Notes: generated by a model from the sequence alone, not told the origin. A stretch of DNA of 64,000 nt from Vermiculatibacterium agrestimuris (GCF_943193085.1 NZ_CALPCU010000008.1:1-64000); one strand, 5' to 3'. Positions 1 to 8,091 are shown, numbered from the stretch's first letter. Numbers and translations are program-made.

Positions 1-804
1 GTGGGCGGCGCTGCCGCCGTAGGTATCCACGATAATCTTCCGGCCGGTGAGGCCGGTGTCCCCCACAGGGCCGCCCACCACGAACCGTCCGGTGGGATTG
101 ACATAGAACTTTGTGTCGGCAGTGATATAGGCTGCGGGGATGACGGGCTTGATGATGGTCTCCACCACCGCCTCCCGCAGATCTTTCAGATGAACGTCCG
201 GGTCATGCTGGGTAGAAACCACAATGGCGGGACAGCGCAGGACTTTCCCCGCCTCGTCATACTCCACCGTCACCTGACTCTTGCCGTCGGGACGGAGCCA
301 GGGAAGCTCCCCGGCCTTTCGAACCGCCGCAAGCCGGCGGCAGAGCTGGTGCGCCATGGAGATGGGCGCGGGCATCAGCTCGGGCGTCTCGCCGCAGGCG
401 TAGCCAAACATCATGCCCTGATCTCCGGCCCCCATCAGGTCAGCCTCATCCTCTCCGCCGTTCTGCCGCTCAAAGGACTTGTTGACTCCCATGGCAATAT
501 CGGGGGACTGCTCGTCAATGGAGGTCATCACCGCGCAGGAGCGGTAATCAAAGCCGTAGTCCGGATTGGTGTAACCGATCCCCTCGATGGTGCGCCGGGC
601 AATGGCGGGAATATCGGTGTAGTGGGAGGTGGTGATCTCCCCCATTACTGTAACCATGCCGGTGGTGGTAAAGGTCTCACAGGCCACATGGGCCGTAGGG
701 TCATGGGCAAGGATGTCGTCCAGCACCGCGTCGGAGATCTGGTCGCAGACCTTATCCGGGTGCCCCTCCGTTACCGATTCAGATGTAAAAAGCCGCTTTG
801 CCAT
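1..804 (-). CDS. metK: S-adenosylmethionine synthetase, 3' end beyond window
   Basis: Makes S-adenosylmethionine from methionine and ATP in the cytoplasm. The 268 visible codons start with the family N-terminus MAKRLFTSESVTEGHPDKVCD, with the ATP-binding GHPDK at residues 14-18, and contain the GAGDQGMMFGYA motif near residues 122-133. The reading frame stays open to base 1, so roughly the last third of a protein of usual length lies outside the window. A SAM-I riboswitch with a terminator and a consensus promoter lie directly upstream, so the gene should be switched off when its product is abundant. Confidence 0.97.
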   Translation of the reverse strand, partial: MAKRLFTSESVTEGHPDKVCDQISDAVLDDILAHDPTAHVACETFTTTGMVTVMGEITTSHYTDIPAIARRTIEGIGYTNPDYGFDYRSCAVMTSIDEQSPDIAMGVNKSFERQNGGEDEADLMGAGDQGMMFGYACGETPELMPAPISMAHQLCRRLAAVRKAGELPWLRPDGKSQVTVEYDEAGKVLRCPAIVVSTQHDPDVHLKDLREAVVETIIKPVIPAAYITADTKFYVNPTGRFVVGGPVGDTGLTGRKIIVDTYGGSAAH

Positions 805-828
805 GCTATTCTTCCCTTTCTTTTGTTT

Positions 829-866
829 TTTACAAACAAAAGCGCCCTGTCGAAACCGACAGAGCA
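829..866 (-). terminator. Riboswitch expression-platform terminator of metK leader
   Basis: The minus strand shows the stem GCTCTGTCGG / GACAGGGC with a short loop, followed by a T-rich stretch, between the SAM aptamer and the metK start. This is the expected place for the terminator that forms when SAM is bound. Confidence 0.85.
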
Positions 867-975
867 CAGGCTGACCCGTCCTCATCTTTCGATTCCTCGC
901 CGGATTTGGCACCTTGCGCTGCCGCAGGTTGCCGGGCTTCATCGGGCCGTTCCCTCCACCACTCTTGATAAGGCG
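866..975 (-). promoter_or_regulatory. SAM-I (S-box) riboswitch
   Basis: Read on the minus strand, the leader starts with CTTATCAAGAGTGGTGGAGG and then carries GGCCCGATGAAGCCCGGCAACC-like S-box core elements, a variable arm, and the 3' P1 strand (GAGGACGGG region). Order and spacing match the SAM-I aptamer, and the gene downstream is metK, a standard target of this riboswitch class. The aptamer lies about 65 bases upstream of the start codon with an intrinsic terminator between. Confidence 0.95.
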
Positions 976-993
976 CTATTGAATTGTGTCACT

Positions 994-1022
994 ATTATAT
1001 CCATATGGCTTTTTCTTGTCAA
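994..1022 (-). promoter_or_regulatory. Sigma-A type promoter of metK
   Basis: Minus strand: perfect TTGACA (1017-1022), 17-base spacer, perfect TATAAT (994-999). Transcription would start near 987, just ahead of the S-box aptamer. Confidence 0.9.
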
Positions 1023-1084
1023 GCCTTGGCGCCATGAAAAAACGGAAAAGAGCCGGCCTATACAAAATGTTCATACTTTCTGCC

Positions 1085-1113
1085 TTTACTTTTTCTGCCA
1101 AAGCGGGTACAAT
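1085..1113 (+). promoter_or_regulatory. Probable promoter of the rhomboid-like gene
   Basis: TTTACT (1085-1090), 17-base spacer, TACAAT (1108-1113), about 37 bases upstream of the proposed TTG start. Together with the metK promoter and riboswitch this explains the 345-base gap between the two divergent genes. Confidence 0.6.
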
Positions 1114-1149
1114 CTTTTTTATCCGGTATCACACGAGGAGGGTCATGCC

Positions 1150-1986
1150 TTGCGCGCCATTGAGAATCGTATCTACCGTTTCTGCCGGGAGCACCCCCGC
1201 TTCGGTATCCCCAATCTGATGAATGTCATTGTCGTTGGAACGGCCATCGTTTACCTGCTGGATATGTTCAGCGGCTATATGGCCTCCAACCTGATCGGCT
1301 TCAGCTCCTACGCCATCTTTCACGGCCAGATCTGGCGGCTGCTCACCTTTGTCTTTGAGCCTCTCAGCGCCCGTCCCCTCAACTTCGTTCTCTCCCTCTA
1401 CTTCTACTGGTGGATCGGCTCCTCTTTGGAGCGGGAATGGGGCACCCCATATTTCAATTGCTTCTATCTCATGGGCGTCGTGCTCAATATCATCTTCGGT
1501 CTGGTGGCCGGATATGCCAGCGCCACCTACCTGAACCTGTCTATGTTCTTTGCCTTTGCCGTTCTGTACCCGGACATGCAGGTGCTGCTGTTCTTTATTA
1601 TTCCCATCAAGATCAAGTGGCTGGCCTGGGTGGACGCGGCCCTCTTCGGCGGCTCCATTCTTCTGAATCTGCTCCATCTGAACATTGTGGGTGCGCTCCT
1701 GCCAGTGGTGGCCATTCTCAACTTCTTCCTCTTCTTCTGGGGAACTATCAGCGACGCGGCCAACTACCGCAAGCAGCGCTTCCAGCACCAGCACGCCAAA
1801 CAGACTGTGGATTTTAAGAAGGCCGCCAAGACCGCCTACCAGCAAAAGGGCTACATTCACAAATGTGCCGTCTGCGGCAAAACGGACACCGAGTTTCCCG
1901 ACATGGAATTCCGCTACTGCTCCAAGTGCAGCGGCTATTACTGCTACTGCATGGAGCACATCAACAACCACGAGCATATTCAATAA
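1150..1986 (+). CDS. Rhomboid-like membrane protein with C-terminal zinc ribbon, probably not a protease
   Basis: Predicted integral membrane protein of 278 residues. The start is taken as TTG at 1150, because GAGGAGG (1136-1142) ends seven bases before it; the nearby ATG at 1145 is in another frame and soon stops. Six or so hydrophobic segments have a rhomboid layout: WIGSSLEREWGTPYF resembles the rhomboid L1 loop, and VLYPDMQVLLFFIIPIKIKW resembles the segment after the catalytic serine. The catalytic GxSG is replaced by YLNLS and no histidine is seen at the expected late TM position. The C-terminus carries two CxxC pairs (about residues 239-260) and several more Cys/His, suggesting zinc binding. 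Its role is unknown; pseudo-protease or adaptor is an inference. Confidence 0.75.
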   Translation: MRAIENRIYRFCREHPRFGIPNLMNVIVVGTAIVYLLDMFSGYMASNLIGFSSYAIFHGQIWRLLTFVFEPLSARPLNFVLSLYFYWWIGSSLEREWGTPYFNCFYLMGVVLNIIFGLVAGYASATYLNLSMFFAFAVLYPDMQVLLFFIIPIKIKWLAWVDAALFGGSILLNLLHLNIVGALLPVVAILNFFLFFWGTISDAANYRKQRFQHQHAKQTVDFKKAAKTAYQQKGYIHKCAVCGKTDTEFPDMEFRYCSKCSGYYCYCMEHINNHEHIQ

Positions 1987-1990
1987 AAGA

Positions 1991-2027
1991 AAAAGCGGCG
2001 TTTCGGAAAGAAACGCCGCTTTTTTAT
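1991..2027. terminator. Bidirectional intrinsic terminator
   Basis: AAGCGGCGTTTC / GAAACGCCGCTT hairpin with A-rich and T-rich flanks between the convergent rhomboid-like gene and the EamA gene, able to serve both. Confidence 0.9.
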
Positions 2028-2929
2028 TCCTTCTCTGCCGGGGCCGGCATGCTCTTTTGGTAGGATACGCCCACTACACTCAGAATAATGATGACAATGC
2101 CAAGCAGCTGAAGGGCTGTAAAGGAATCCTTCATAATGAAGATGCCGGCCAGCACAGAGATCACGGTGACAAAATTATTGAAAATACAGATCTTACCTAC
2201 GCTCAGTTCACTCACAGCGGAATTGATCAGCAGGAAGCCGACCACCGAGGAGAGCACCGACAGGTAGAATACCGCGATAAGGAAGCCCGGGGAGGACAAG
2301 GCGGCGGCAAACACGGACAGATCCCGGCGGTTTTCCGCCACCGCGATGATGACATAGACCACGCTGCCCAGGGCAAACATCACATAGGTGCGCTCAAAGG
2401 CGGAAAATTGCTGGGAAATGCTCCGGCTGATGGTGTTGAAAAGCGCCGCGCACAGCACGGCTCCCATCAGGATCAGTGTCCCCGGCAGAGAGATATTCCC
2501 CAGTCCGCCCACCGTCGTCATCATTACGCCCGCAATGGAGGCCACCGCGCAGATCACCTGCCGGAGGGTACAGCTCTCCTTCAAAAACAGGCGGCCGAAC
2601 ACCAGCCCCACCACCGGCACCAGGCCGATCATCACCCCCGCAAAGGAGGACGAGGTCAGGGCGATACCGTAGGTCTCGCAAATGAAATACAGTACCGGCT
2701 GGACGAAACCCAGCAGCAGAAGCGGGCCCAAAGGCTTTCCCCGCAGATGAAAATTCACTTTCCCTGACAGCGCCAGCAGGTTCAGCGTCAAAAAGGACAC
2801 CGCGAAGCGAACGGCCAGCATCACAAGAGGGCTCGCCGATCCCATGGCCAGCTTGGAGAACAAAAAGCTAAAACCCCATATGCTGTATCCCGTCAGAGCC
2901 ATCAACGTGGCCCGGGTGGATGCCTTCAT
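2024..2929 (-). CDS. EamA/DMT-superfamily transporter
   Basis: A 301-residue inner-membrane protein with about ten hydrophobic segments, the usual size for two EamA repeats. The N-terminus (ALTGYSIWGFSFLFSKLAMG) and the mid-protein segment FAGVMIGLVPVVGLVFGRLF fit the drug/metabolite exporter superfamily. A GGGGGA Shine-Dalgarno stands before the ATG at 2929. The substrate cannot be read from the sequence. It is transcribed alone, towards a shared terminator, and is separated from rubrerythrin by another terminator. A second EamA protein (34218-35123) is not a close copy. Confidence 0.85.
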   Translation of the reverse strand: MKASTRATLMALTGYSIWGFSFLFSKLAMGSASPLVMLAVRFAVSFLTLNLLALSGKVNFHLRGKPLGPLLLLGFVQPVLYFICETYGIALTSSSFAGVMIGLVPVVGLVFGRLFLKESCTLRQVICAVASIAGVMMTTVGGLGNISLPGTLILMGAVLCAALFNTISRSISQQFSAFERTYVMFALGSVVYVIIAVAENRRDLSVFAAALSSPGFLIAVFYLSVLSSVVGFLLINSAVSELSVGKICIFNNFVTVISVLAGIFIMKDSFTALQLLGIVIIILSVVGVSYQKSMPAPAEKE

Positions 2930-3022
2930 GTCAGTCCCCCTTCTCTATTTATCAAATGACCGCCTACATACTTTATCAAAAGCCTCTGCCCTTTTCAAGT
3001 CCCTTTTCTCCCGGCAGGAGAC

Positions 3023-3066
3023 AAAAAAGGAGATGGAACAGGTCATTTCCTGTTCCATCTCTTTTT
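3023..3066 (-). terminator. Intrinsic terminator after rubrerythrin
   Basis: AGATGGAACAGG / CCTGTTCCATCT perfect 12-bp stem (3031-3060), flanked by A-rich and T-rich runs, just downstream of the rubrerythrin stop. Confidence 0.9.
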
Positions 3067-3084
3067 TCGCTCAAAGGTGGTGGT

Positions 3085-3624
3085 TTAGCCGAAGTAACGC
3101 TTCAGCAGGCCCTCAAAAGCCTTGCCGTGGCGGGCCTCGTCCCGGGCCATCTCGTGGACGGTGTCGTGGATGGCGTCCAGGCCCAGCTCCTTGGCCTTCT
3201 TGGCAATGGCCATCTTGCCCTCGGTGGCGCCGCACTCAGCGTCCACCCGCATCTCCAGGTTCTTCTTGGTGGAGTCGGTCACCACCTCGCCCAGCAGCTC
3301 GGCAAACTTGGCGGCGTGCTCGGCCTCCTCATAGGCGGCCTTTTCCCAGTACAGGCCAATCTCGGGATAGCCCTCGCGGTGGGCCACACGGGCCATGGCC
3401 AGATACATACCGACCTCGCTGCACTCGCCCTGGAAGTTCTCCCGCAGGCCCTGGATGATATCCTCGGGAGCACCCTTGGCTACGCCGACCACATGCTCAG
3501 CGGCCCAAGTCCGCTCACCGGCCTGCTTCACGAACTTCTCTCTGGGCGCCTTGCACAGAGGGCAGATCTCGGGAGCCTCGGGCCCCTCATAAACATAGCC
3601 GCAAACAGAACAAACCCATTTCAT
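3085..3624 (-). CDS. Reverse rubrerythrin (rubredoxin domain first)
   Basis: Non-haem iron protein that reduces hydrogen peroxide (and in some clostridia oxygen) in the cytoplasm of anaerobes. The rubredoxin Fe site comes first: CSVC at residues 5-8 and CPLC at 21-24. The four-helix diiron domain follows, with E-x-x-H type ligand motifs in ECSEVGMYLAMARVAHREGY, EEAEHAAKF and DEARHGKAFEGLL. The order is opposite to classical rubrerythrin and matches the clostridial 'reverse' form; 179 residues is typical. A consensus promoter carrying a palindrome at its start site lies upstream, so regulation by a peroxide or oxygen sensor is likely but not shown. Confidence 0.93.
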   Translation of the reverse strand: MKWVCSVCGYVYEGPEAPEICPLCKAPREKFVKQAGERTWAAEHVVGVAKGAPEDIIQGLRENFQGECSEVGMYLAMARVAHREGYPEIGLYWEKAAYEEAEHAAKFAELLGEVVTDSTKKNLEMRVDAECGATEGKMAIAKKAKELGLDAIHDTVHEMARDEARHGKAFEGLLKRYFG

Positions 3625-3664
3625 ATCAACAATACCTCCTAAAATTTTTATACCTCAGCTTCAT

Positions 3665-3687
3665 TAAACAGTAATTATTCCTGTTTA
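3665..3687 (-). promoter_or_regulatory. Operator-like palindrome at the rubrerythrin start site
   Basis: Perfect 7-base arms TAAACAG and CTGTTTA separated by nine A/T-rich bases. It lies directly downstream of the -10 box, across the likely transcription start, where a repressor would block initiation. The sequence is not a clean PerR box (TTATAATNATTATAA). Confidence 0.55.
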
Positions 3688-3694
3688 TGTCCTA

Positions 3695-3724
3695 AGAATA
3701 CCATATATTGCCTCCCTGTGTCAA
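3695..3724 (-). promoter_or_regulatory. Sigma-A type promoter of rubrerythrin
   Basis: Minus strand TTGACA (3719-3724), 18-base spacer, TATTCT (3695-3700), about 70 bases before the ATG. Confidence 0.75.
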
Positions 3725-3767
3725 GAGGGATTTCTTGTTTTTCTGAAAACTTTTCCAGGTCTTTCTC

Positions 3768-5600
3768 TTATTCCACGGTGACCGATTTGGCCAAGTTTCT
3801 GGGCTTGTCAATGTCACACCCCCGCTGGAGCGCCACATAATAGGCGAAGAGCTGAAGAGGAAGCACGTCCAGACTGGGCAGGAGCATGGGGTGAGTGTCC
3901 GGCACCACAATGGTGTGATCCACCGTTTTGGCCATGGCCTCTTCCCTGCTCTCCACAGTCAGTCCCAGCACATCGGCGCCCCGGCTTTTTACCTCCACCA
4001 CGTTGCTCATGAGCTTCTCAAAGAGGGGGCTGTAGCTGGCCAGGGCCACCACCAGAGTGCCCGGCTCGATCAGAGAGATGGTGCCGTGCTTCAGCTCTCC
4101 GGCGGCATAGGCCTCGGAGTGGATGTAGGAGATCTCCTTCAGCTTCAGGGAGCCCTCCATGCCCACAGCGTAATCCAGATTGCGGCCGATGAAAAAGATG
4201 GAGGGGTGGTTAAAATAGAGGGATGCCATGTATTGGATCCGCTCCCGCTGTTCCAGCACCGCCTCCAGCTTGGTGGGCAGCAGCAGAAGCTCCGAGACCA
4301 GCTCATCATACTCCGTCTTTGTGATGGTGCCCAGCAGATCGGCAAAATAGAGGCCGATGAGATAGGTCACCGCCAGCTGGGTAGAGTATGCCTTTGTCGT
4401 GGCCACGGCGATCTCCGGCCCTGCCCAGGTGTAGATCACATCATCGGATTCCCGGGCGATGGTAGAGCCTACCACATTGACGATGGACAGCACCCTGGCC
4501 CCCAGCCTTCTCGCCTCCCGCATGGCGGCCAGGGTGTCGATGGTCTCGCCGGACTGGCTGATGACCAGAACCAGCGTGTTTTCCGTGACGATGGGGTCAC
4601 AGTAGCGGAACTCGGAGGCCAGTGTCACCTCCACCGGCTTGCGCAGCAGCTTTTCCAGGTTGTATTTCGCCGCCATGCCCACATGATAGGAGGAGCCGCA
4701 GGCGATAACATAGAGCTTATCCATCCGGCGCAGGTATTCGGCGTCAAAGCTCAGATCGTCCAACACCACTTTGCCTTCTTTAAGCCGGGGGAACACGGTC
4801 TTGCGGAAGGCCTCGGGCTGCTCCATGATCTCCTTGGCCATAAAGTGCTCATACCCGCCTTTTTCAGCGGCGGAGATCTCCCAGTCTACATGGCACAGCT
4901 CCTTCTCCACAGGCTGAAGATAGCCGTCGTAGACCTGGATGCCGTCGGTGGTGAGCACCGCCACCTCCCCGTCGTCCAGATAGCTCACCTCACGGGTGTA
5001 CTTGATGACGGCGGTCACATCGCTGGCCAAGAGGTTAAAGCCCTCTCCATGACCCAGGATCAGGGGGCTGTCCTTGCGCACCGCCACCAGCTTGTCCGGG
5101 CAGTCGGCGCAGATGATGCCGAAAGCATAGGCCCCATCGATGCGGTGGAGCACCTTCATCACCGCGTCCAGCAGGTCGCCCTCGTAGTAGTGCTCCAGAA
5201 GCTGTGCCACCACCTCCGTATCGGTCTGGGAGATGAACTTCACGCCCTGCCGCTCCAAGAACTCCTTGATCTCCACATAGTTTTCGATGATGCCGTTATG
5301 TACCACGGCGAAGCGCCCGTCTCCGGAGACCTGGGGATGCGAGTTCACATCAGAGGGCTCCCCGTGGGTGGCCCAGCGGGTGTGCCCCAGGCCCACGGTG
5401 CCGTGGATGGTCTCTCCCCCCTGGGTGAGGTCGGAGAGCACCTTGAGCCGGCCCTTCGCCTTGGCCACCTGAAGGCCCTGTTCCTGTCCGTAGATGGCCA
5501 GGCCCGCCGAGTCATAGCCCCGGTATTCCAAACGGGACAGGCCGTCCAAAAGGATGGGGCCCGCCTCCTCCTTGCCGATAAAACCAACGATGCCGCACAT
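3768..5600 (-). CDS. glmS: Glutamine--fructose-6-phosphate aminotransferase (isomerizing)
   Basis: First step of the hexosamine pathway: fructose-6-phosphate plus glutamine gives glucosamine-6-phosphate for UDP-GlcNAc and peptidoglycan. The 610-residue protein begins MCGIVGFIG with the catalytic Cys2 of the Ntn glutaminase domain. Two SIS domains follow (VISQSGETIDTLAAMREARR around residue 350, and a second around 460-590). The C-terminus DKPRNLAKSVTVE is the family signature tail. Its own promoter is visible, but no glmS ribozyme fold is recognisable in the short leader, so product-sensing by self-cleavage is not supported here. Confidence 0.98.
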   Translation of the reverse strand: MCGIVGFIGKEEAGPILLDGLSRLEYRGYDSAGLAIYGQEQGLQVAKAKGRLKVLSDLTQGGETIHGTVGLGHTRWATHGEPSDVNSHPQVSGDGRFAVVHNGIIENYVEIKEFLERQGVKFISQTDTEVVAQLLEHYYEGDLLDAVMKVLHRIDGAYAFGIICADCPDKLVAVRKDSPLILGHGEGFNLLASDVTAVIKYTREVSYLDDGEVAVLTTDGIQVYDGYLQPVEKELCHVDWEISAAEKGGYEHFMAKEIMEQPEAFRKTVFPRLKEGKVVLDDLSFDAEYLRRMDKLYVIACGSSYHVGMAAKYNLEKLLRKPVEVTLASEFRYCDPIVTENTLVLVISQSGETIDTLAAMREARRLGARVLSIVNVVGSTIARESDDVIYTWAGPEIAVATTKAYSTQLAVTYLIGLYFADLLGTITKTEYDELVSELLLLPTKLEAVLEQRERIQYMASLYFNHPSIFFIGRNLDYAVGMEGSLKLKEISYIHSEAYAAGELKHGTISLIEPGTLVVALASYSPLFEKLMSNVVEVKSRGADVLGLTVESREEAMAKTVDHTIVVPDTHPMLLPSLDVLPLQLFAYYVALQRGCDIDKPRNLAKSVTVE

Positions 5601-5642
5601 GGGCAGTTCCTCCTGCTGAAAAGGTATTTTTGCACTTTTTAC

Positions 5643-5671
5643 ATTATAACGGTTCTTACCCAGATACGCAA
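5643..5671 (-). promoter_or_regulatory. Sigma-A type promoter of glmS
   Basis: Minus strand TTGCGT (5666-5671), 17-base spacer, perfect TATAAT (5643-5648), about 42 bases before the glmS start. The leader is too short for a glmS ribozyme. Confidence 0.75.
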
Positions 5672-5686
5672 GATTTTCCGGCTCAT

Positions 5687-5956
5687 TTAGTGTCTTCCCC
5701 GCCGAGGCGGCAGGTGAGGGGTCTCTGCCTCCACCAGAATGATGTCCTCTCCGAACCGCCGGACTGCCGACCAGGGGAACACCCGCTCCGCCTCTCTGCC
5801 CAGCAATCCAAATAACCGCAGCCGTCCGGGGACGATAAGGGCGCGGATCTGCCCCGTCTCCAGATCCACCTCCGCATCCCCTACATAGCCGTAACGGCTG
5901 CCATCGGTGACATTGATGACCTCCTTACAGCGCAGCTCCCCCACTCTGGTATCCAT
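5687..5956 (-). CDS. YlmC/YmxH-family PRC-barrel protein
   Basis: An 89-residue cytoplasmic protein with the PRC-barrel-like pattern MDTRVGELRCKEVINVTDGSRYGYVGDAEVD ... GQIRALIVPGR ... VFPWSAVRRFGEDIILVE. This is the YlmC/YmxH family, conserved in spore-forming Firmicutes; members are often named sporulation proteins but the biochemical role is not established. It sits upstream of glmS, separated by a promoter, and is divergent from the amidase gene. A good GGAGG site precedes the ATG. Confidence 0.85.
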   Translation of the reverse strand: MDTRVGELRCKEVINVTDGSRYGYVGDAEVDLETGQIRALIVPGRLRLFGLLGREAERVFPWSAVRRFGEDIILVEAETPHLPPRRGRH

Positions 5957-6059
5957 GGCTCACCCTCCTTTTTGTAAGGATATGGCGCTGTCGCCTTGTC
6001 CTATGCGCCGCACCCCGTTCCCTTCGGGTGCATAGGATGGGCAAAAAGGAGGTATCTGT

Positions 6060-6800
6060 ATGCCCATGATCTATCTCTCACCCTCCACCCAAGAGAAAAA
6101 TTTCTATGTCAACGGAGGCACAGAGGAAGAGTGGATGAACCGTCTGGCCGATGCCATTGTCCCCTACCTCAACGCCTCCGGCATCCGCTATACCCGCAAC
6201 ACGCCCCAGATGACCGCCGCTTCCTCCATCCGCGCCTCCAATCAGGGCAGTTATGATCTTCACCTGGCGCTTCATTCCAACGCCGCCCCCGAGGGCCTCT
6301 ACGGCCAGAAGCGCGGCATTATCGTCTTCTATTACCCCGGCAGCACCTCCGGCCAGCGGGCGGCCACCTTAGTGGCGGACGGCCTGAAGGAGATCTACCC
6401 TCTGCCCAACGACGTTCGTGCCGAGCCCTCCACCACCATCGGCGAAGTCACCCAGCCCCGGGCTCCCTCAGTCTTCATTGAGCTGGGCTACCATGATAAT
6501 GTGGACGACGCAGTCTGGATCAAAAACAACATTGAGACCTCCGCCCGAAGCATCGTCCTGTCCCTGACGGAATTTTTCGGCATTCCCTTCCTCTCCCCTG
6601 TCCCGGCCCGGGAGGGTGTGGTAGACGTGAACTGGGGCAGCCTGAATCTCAGGGATAAACCCAATGTGGCCTCCTACGTGGTGACACAGGCACCCAATGG
6701 GGCCCAGCTGACCATTCTCAACCAGTATCAGAACTGGTATGTGGTGCGCTACGAGGGCATAGTGGGCTGGGCTTACGGCGACTTCGTCACGCTGGTATAA
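6060..6800 (+). CDS. N-acetylmuramoyl-L-alanine amidase-like protein with C-terminal SH3 domain
   Basis: 246 residues. Residues 1-175 resemble Amidase_3 wall hydrolases, which cut between MurNAc and the stem peptide: the zinc-ligand motif LALHSNA and the catalytic-Glu region PSVFIELGYHDN are present. The first zinc His (normally DxGHG near the N-terminus) is replaced by YLSPSTQEKN, as in a subset of clostridial proteins of this type, so activity needs checking. Residues about 185-246 form a bacterial SH3 domain (NLRDKPN ... WYVVRYEGIVGWAYGDFV). No signal peptide is visible. AAAGGAGG precedes the ATG. It ends four bases before the LysM-GH18 gene, so the two are probably co-expressed, perhaps in spore cortex or wall turnover. 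Confidence 0.82.
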   Translation: MPMIYLSPSTQEKNFYVNGGTEEEWMNRLADAIVPYLNASGIRYTRNTPQMTAASSIRASNQGSYDLHLALHSNAAPEGLYGQKRGIIVFYYPGSTSGQRAATLVADGLKEIYPLPNDVRAEPSTTIGEVTQPRAPSVFIELGYHDNVDDAVWIKNNIETSARSIVLSLTEFFGIPFLSPVPAREGVVDVNWGSLNLRDKPNVASYVVTQAPNGAQLTILNQYQNWYVVRYEGIVGWAYGDFVTLV

Positions 6801-6804
6801 GGCC

Positions 6805-8091
6805 ATGGTCATCCATGTGGTAACGCCGGGGGATACCCTCTACTCCATCGCTTTGGAATATGGTGTCCCCATGTCCCAGATCTCCCTGGACAACGGCCTG
6901 GAGCAGCCCCAAAATCTGGTCACCGGCCAGGCTCTGGTCATCCGTTTCCCCCAGGTCACCCACACCGTCCTCCCCGGCCAGACCCTCTTCGCCATCGCCC
7001 AGCAGTACGGTGTGAGCCTGCGCCAGCTCTTTCAGAATAATCCCATCCTCATCGGCCAGGAAAACATCTGGCCCGGGGAGACCCTGGTCATCTCCTACCG
7101 ACAGGAGCCGGGGCCGCTCATTTCCGTAAATGCCTACGCCTACCCGCATATCAGCGACGCTCTCCTCCGCGCCGCCCTGCCTTATCTGACCTATCTGACG
7201 CCCTTTACCTACGGCTTCACCCCCGAGGGAGCTCCGGTAGAACCCAGGGACGAGCGGCTCATCGCCGCCGCCCGGAGCTTTTCCGTGGCCTCGCTCATGC
7301 ACCTGTCCACCCTTACTGAGGAGGGCGGCTTCTCCAATGAATTGGCTCATCTGCTTCTTAACGATCCAGAGCTTCAGGATCGTCTGATCGTCAACGTCAT
7401 CGCCACCCTCCGGGAAAAGGGCTACAGCGGTCTGGATGTGGACTTCGAGTATGTCTTCCCGGAAGACGCGGCACAGTATGCCGCCTTCCTGGGCACACTT
7501 ACACGGCGGCTCAACTCTCTGGGCTATCCGGTCATTGCCGCCCTGGCCCCCAAAACCTCCTCCACCCAGCGGGGTGCTCTATACGAAGGCCACGACTTTG
7601 CCGCCATCGGCACCGCGGTCAACAAAGTACTGCTCATGACCTACGAGTGGGGCTATACCTACGGCCCTCCCATGGCAGTGGCTCCCTTACCCAACGTGCG
7701 CCAGGTGGTGGAATACGCCCTCACCGAGATCCCCGCGGGCAAGATCTGGCTGGGGATCCCCAACTACGGCTACGACTGGCCCCTCCCCTTTATCCAGGGG
7801 CAGACAAAGGCCACCTCCATCTCCAGCCAGCAGGCAATCGCGCTGGCCCGCCGCTACGGCGTGGCCATCCAATATGACGAGCGCGCCCAATCCCCCTGGT
7901 TCCGCTATACCGACGAAAACGGCGTCGAACACGAGGTATGGTTTGAGGACGCCCGAAGTATTCAGGCCAAGCTCTCCCTCATTCCGGAATACGGTCTGGA
8001 GGGCGCCGGCTATTGGAACCTGATGCGGGAATTCCCCCAAAACTGGCTGGTTCTGTCCTCCCTCTACCAAATTCGGCAGGGGCTAACCTGA
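6805..8091 (+). CDS. LysM-LysM-GH18 protein (SleL/YaaH-like)
   Basis: 428 residues. Two LysM repeats (about 3-47 and 51-97; HVVTPGDTLYSIALEYGV and HTVLPGQTLFAIAQQYGV) bind peptidoglycan. A glycoside hydrolase 18 domain follows, with the catalytic DxxDxDxE motif seen as GLDVDFEYV near residue 212. This architecture is that of Bacillus SleL/YaaH, N-acetylglucosaminidases acting on spore cortex during germination. No signal peptide is present, as in those spore-associated enzymes. It follows the amidase gene by four bases. The spore role is inferred from architecture and neighbour. Confidence 0.9.
   Translation: MVIHVVTPGDTLYSIALEYGVPMSQISLDNGLEQPQNLVTGQALVIRFPQVTHTVLPGQTLFAIAQQYGVSLRQLFQNNPILIGQENIWPGETLVISYRQEPGPLISVNAYAYPHISDALLRAALPYLTYLTPFTYGFTPEGAPVEPRDERLIAAARSFSVASLMHLSTLTEEGGFSNELAHLLLNDPELQDRLIVNVIATLREKGYSGLDVDFEYVFPEDAAQYAAFLGTLTRRLNSLGYPVIAALAPKTSSTQRGALYEGHDFAAIGTAVNKVLLMTYEWGYTYGPPMAVAPLPNVRQVVEYALTEIPAGKIWLGIPNYGYDWPLPFIQGQTKATSISSQQAIALARRYGVAIQYDERAQSPWFRYTDENGVEHEVWFEDARSIQAKLSLIPEYGLEGAGYWNLMREFPQNWLVLSSLYQIRQGLT

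Noticed and set aside
1..1149. Long plus-strand reading frame opposite metK
   Set aside because: The minus strand encodes MetK with riboswitch and promoter; the plus-strand frame is antisense and lacks any recognisable protein before the TTG at 1150.
5601..5690. glmS ribozyme upstream of glmS
   Set aside because: The leader after the predicted promoter is about 35 bases, too short for the ribozyme, and no core motif is visible.
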